A stretch of DNA of 5,827 nt. Origin: Nitrososphaerales archaeon (GTDB lineage Archaea > Thermoproteota > Nitrososphaeria > Nitrososphaerales > UBA57). This document shows positions 4,976 to 5,827 of this stretch, in pieces (positions within the stretch are counted from its first letter, which is position 1; every line of letters starts with the position of its first letter). Below the pieces are notes generated by a model. It made no database searches and was not told the origin of the DNA. It worked only from the letters and a program-made list of their open reading frames with translations. The translations under genes were made by a program, and so were the position numbers. Location of the stretch: the NCBI GenBank assembly GCA_022449325.1, contig JAKUSK010000041.1, positions 1 through 5,827 on the forward strand, given 5' to 3'.

Positions 4976-5827
4976 ACGCCACGATCCTGCATTTTAAAAT
5001 CTAAATTATCTCCAAGGCCAACCATGGATTTTTTTTCATCAATCATTTCTTGTGCTTCGGCAACAACTTCAACTTTATCATGAAAAGTAGTAGCAAGTAC
5101 AATAGCAGATGCTCTTTCCAAAGGATCAGAAGATTTGTAGATTCCTGAACCAACAAAGACTCCATCGCAACCAAGTTTCATCATTAGTGCTGCATCAGCA
5201 GGAGTTGTTATTCCACCTGCAGCAAAATTAACAACAGGTAATCTACCAAGACGACCAGTTTCAGCAACTAGTTCATAAGAAGTATTCAGTTCTTTTGAAA
5301 TACGAAACAATTCTTGTTTATCTTGTTGCTGGTAGAAATAAGATATTTTTGCAATGTCTTGATTAATTGCACGCATGTGTCTAACAGCTTCAACAACATT
5401 TCCAGTACCTGGTTCACCTTTAGTACGCATCATAGATGCTCCTTCTTCAATACGACGAAGAGCTTGACCTAAATCTTTAGCTCCATCAACAAATGGAGTG
5501 GTAAAATCCCATTTCCAGATATGAGAAGATTCATCTGCAGGAGTTAAGACTTCGGATTCATCGATCATATCAACACCAGAATCTTCAAGTATGTTAGCTT
5601 CAGAGATATGACCTATTCGGCATTTAGCCATAACAGGAATAGAAACGCTATTAACTACGTCTTTGATGATTTTCATTCCTGCAGTTCGTGCAACTCCACC
5701 AGATTGACGTACTTCAATAGGTAATTTATCAAGAACCATAACAGCTACCGCACCAGCTTCTTCGGCAATTTGAGCTTGATTAACATCAGTAACGTCCATA
5801 ATAACTCCATGTTTAAGCATATTATCA
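4972..5827 (-). CDS. pdxS: Pyridoxal 5'-phosphate synthase lyase subunit, 5' end outside window
   Basis: PdxS builds pyridoxal 5'-phosphate from ribose 5-phosphate, glyceraldehyde 3-phosphate and PdxT-derived ammonia, in a 12-mer (beta/alpha)8 complex. Numbering from the Met at 5820, the catalytic aspartate is D9 in GVIMDV, the first Schiff-base lysine is K66 in MAKCRIGH, and the second lysine is K134 in MRTKGEPGTG. Their spacings match B. subtilis D24, K81 and K149, an offset of 15. The rest is typical: AEEAGAVAVM, DESEVLTPADE, VEAVRHMR and RLPVVNFAAGGI. The codons before 5820 stay open (Asp-Asn), and about 15 residues of the usual N-terminus are missing, so the true start is very probably beyond the right edge and the Met at 5820 is internal. 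The stop overlaps the pdxT start by 4 nt. The usual MAKARIGH or MAKVRIGH has cysteine here (C67), a minor oddity. Its promoter is not in the window. Confidence 0.97.
   Translation of the reverse strand, partial: DNMLKHGVIMDVTDVNQAQIAEEAGAVAVMVLDKLPIEVRQSGGVARTAGMKIIKDVVNSVSIPVMAKCRIGHISEANILEDSGVDMIDESEVLTPADESSHIWKWDFTTPFVDGAKDLGQALRRIEEGASMMRTKGEPGTGNVVEAVRHMRAINQDIAKISYFYQQQDKQELFRISKELNTSYELVAETGRLGRLPVVNFAAGGITTPADAALMMKLGCDGVFVGSGIYKSSDPLERASAIVLATTFHDKVEVVAEAQEMIDEKKSMVGLGDNLDFKMQDRGV

Noticed and set aside
4978..5820. Treating the Met at 5820 as the true pdxS start
   Set aside because: The frame stays open to the window edge, and catalytic residue numbering is short by 15 relative to B. 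subtilis PdxS, so this Met is very probably internal.
1..5827. A novel defence, mobile or CRISPR system
   Set aside because: No repeats, transposase, integrase, tRNA or toxin/antitoxin-like genes are seen. All seven genes fall in known families, and six are core metabolic enzymes.

Overview
The window is a dense, A+T-rich stretch of archaeal chromosome carrying seven protein genes and almost no non-coding DNA. Four things point to Archaea: a pantoate kinase, a DUF137-type phosphopantothenate synthetase (the archaeal replacement for bacterial PanC and PanK), apparently leaderless promoters with BRE/TATA-like boxes, and a small RPA-like OB-fold protein. The low G+C and sequence style suggest an ammonia-oxidizing thaumarchaeote (Nitrososphaerota, Nitrosopumilus-like). 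That placement is inferred from memory of related proteins, not from a search.

Layout. Positions 1-2339, minus strand, read right to left: pantoate kinase, phosphopantothenate synthetase, then panB (ketopantoate hydroxymethyltransferase), whose 3' end lies outside the window. Positions 2340-2408: a 69-bp divergent promoter region with a 10-bp palindrome at its centre. Positions 2409-4055, plus strand: pyrG (CTP synthase). Positions 4056-5827, minus strand, read right to left: pdxS (5' end outside the window), pdxT and a small OB-fold gene, joined by 4-nt stop/start overlaps. pyrG and the OB-fold gene are convergent, with stop codons directly abutting.

How the genes work together. PanB makes ketopantoate. 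After reduction by an enzyme not in this window, pantoate kinase and phosphopantothenate synthetase carry it to 4'-phosphopantothenate, so the left operon is the archaeal front end of coenzyme A synthesis. PyrG makes CTP from UTP and glutamine; CTP also activates 4'-phosphopantothenate in the next CoA step (CoaB), a possible but unproven reason for the divergent pairing. PdxS and PdxT form the glutamine-fed pyridoxal 5'-phosphate synthase. The OB-fold protein has no evident link to vitamin B6 and is the least explained gene.

No RNA gene, mobile element, CRISPR array, repeat family or pseudogene was seen, and no gene-free stretch exceeds 100 bases. This looks like an ordinary core-metabolism region. 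The points worth a second look are modest: active-site-region substitutions in pantoate kinase and PyrG, non-ATG starts, the symmetric promoter region, and the OB-fold gene's location. I do not see an undescribed multi-gene system.
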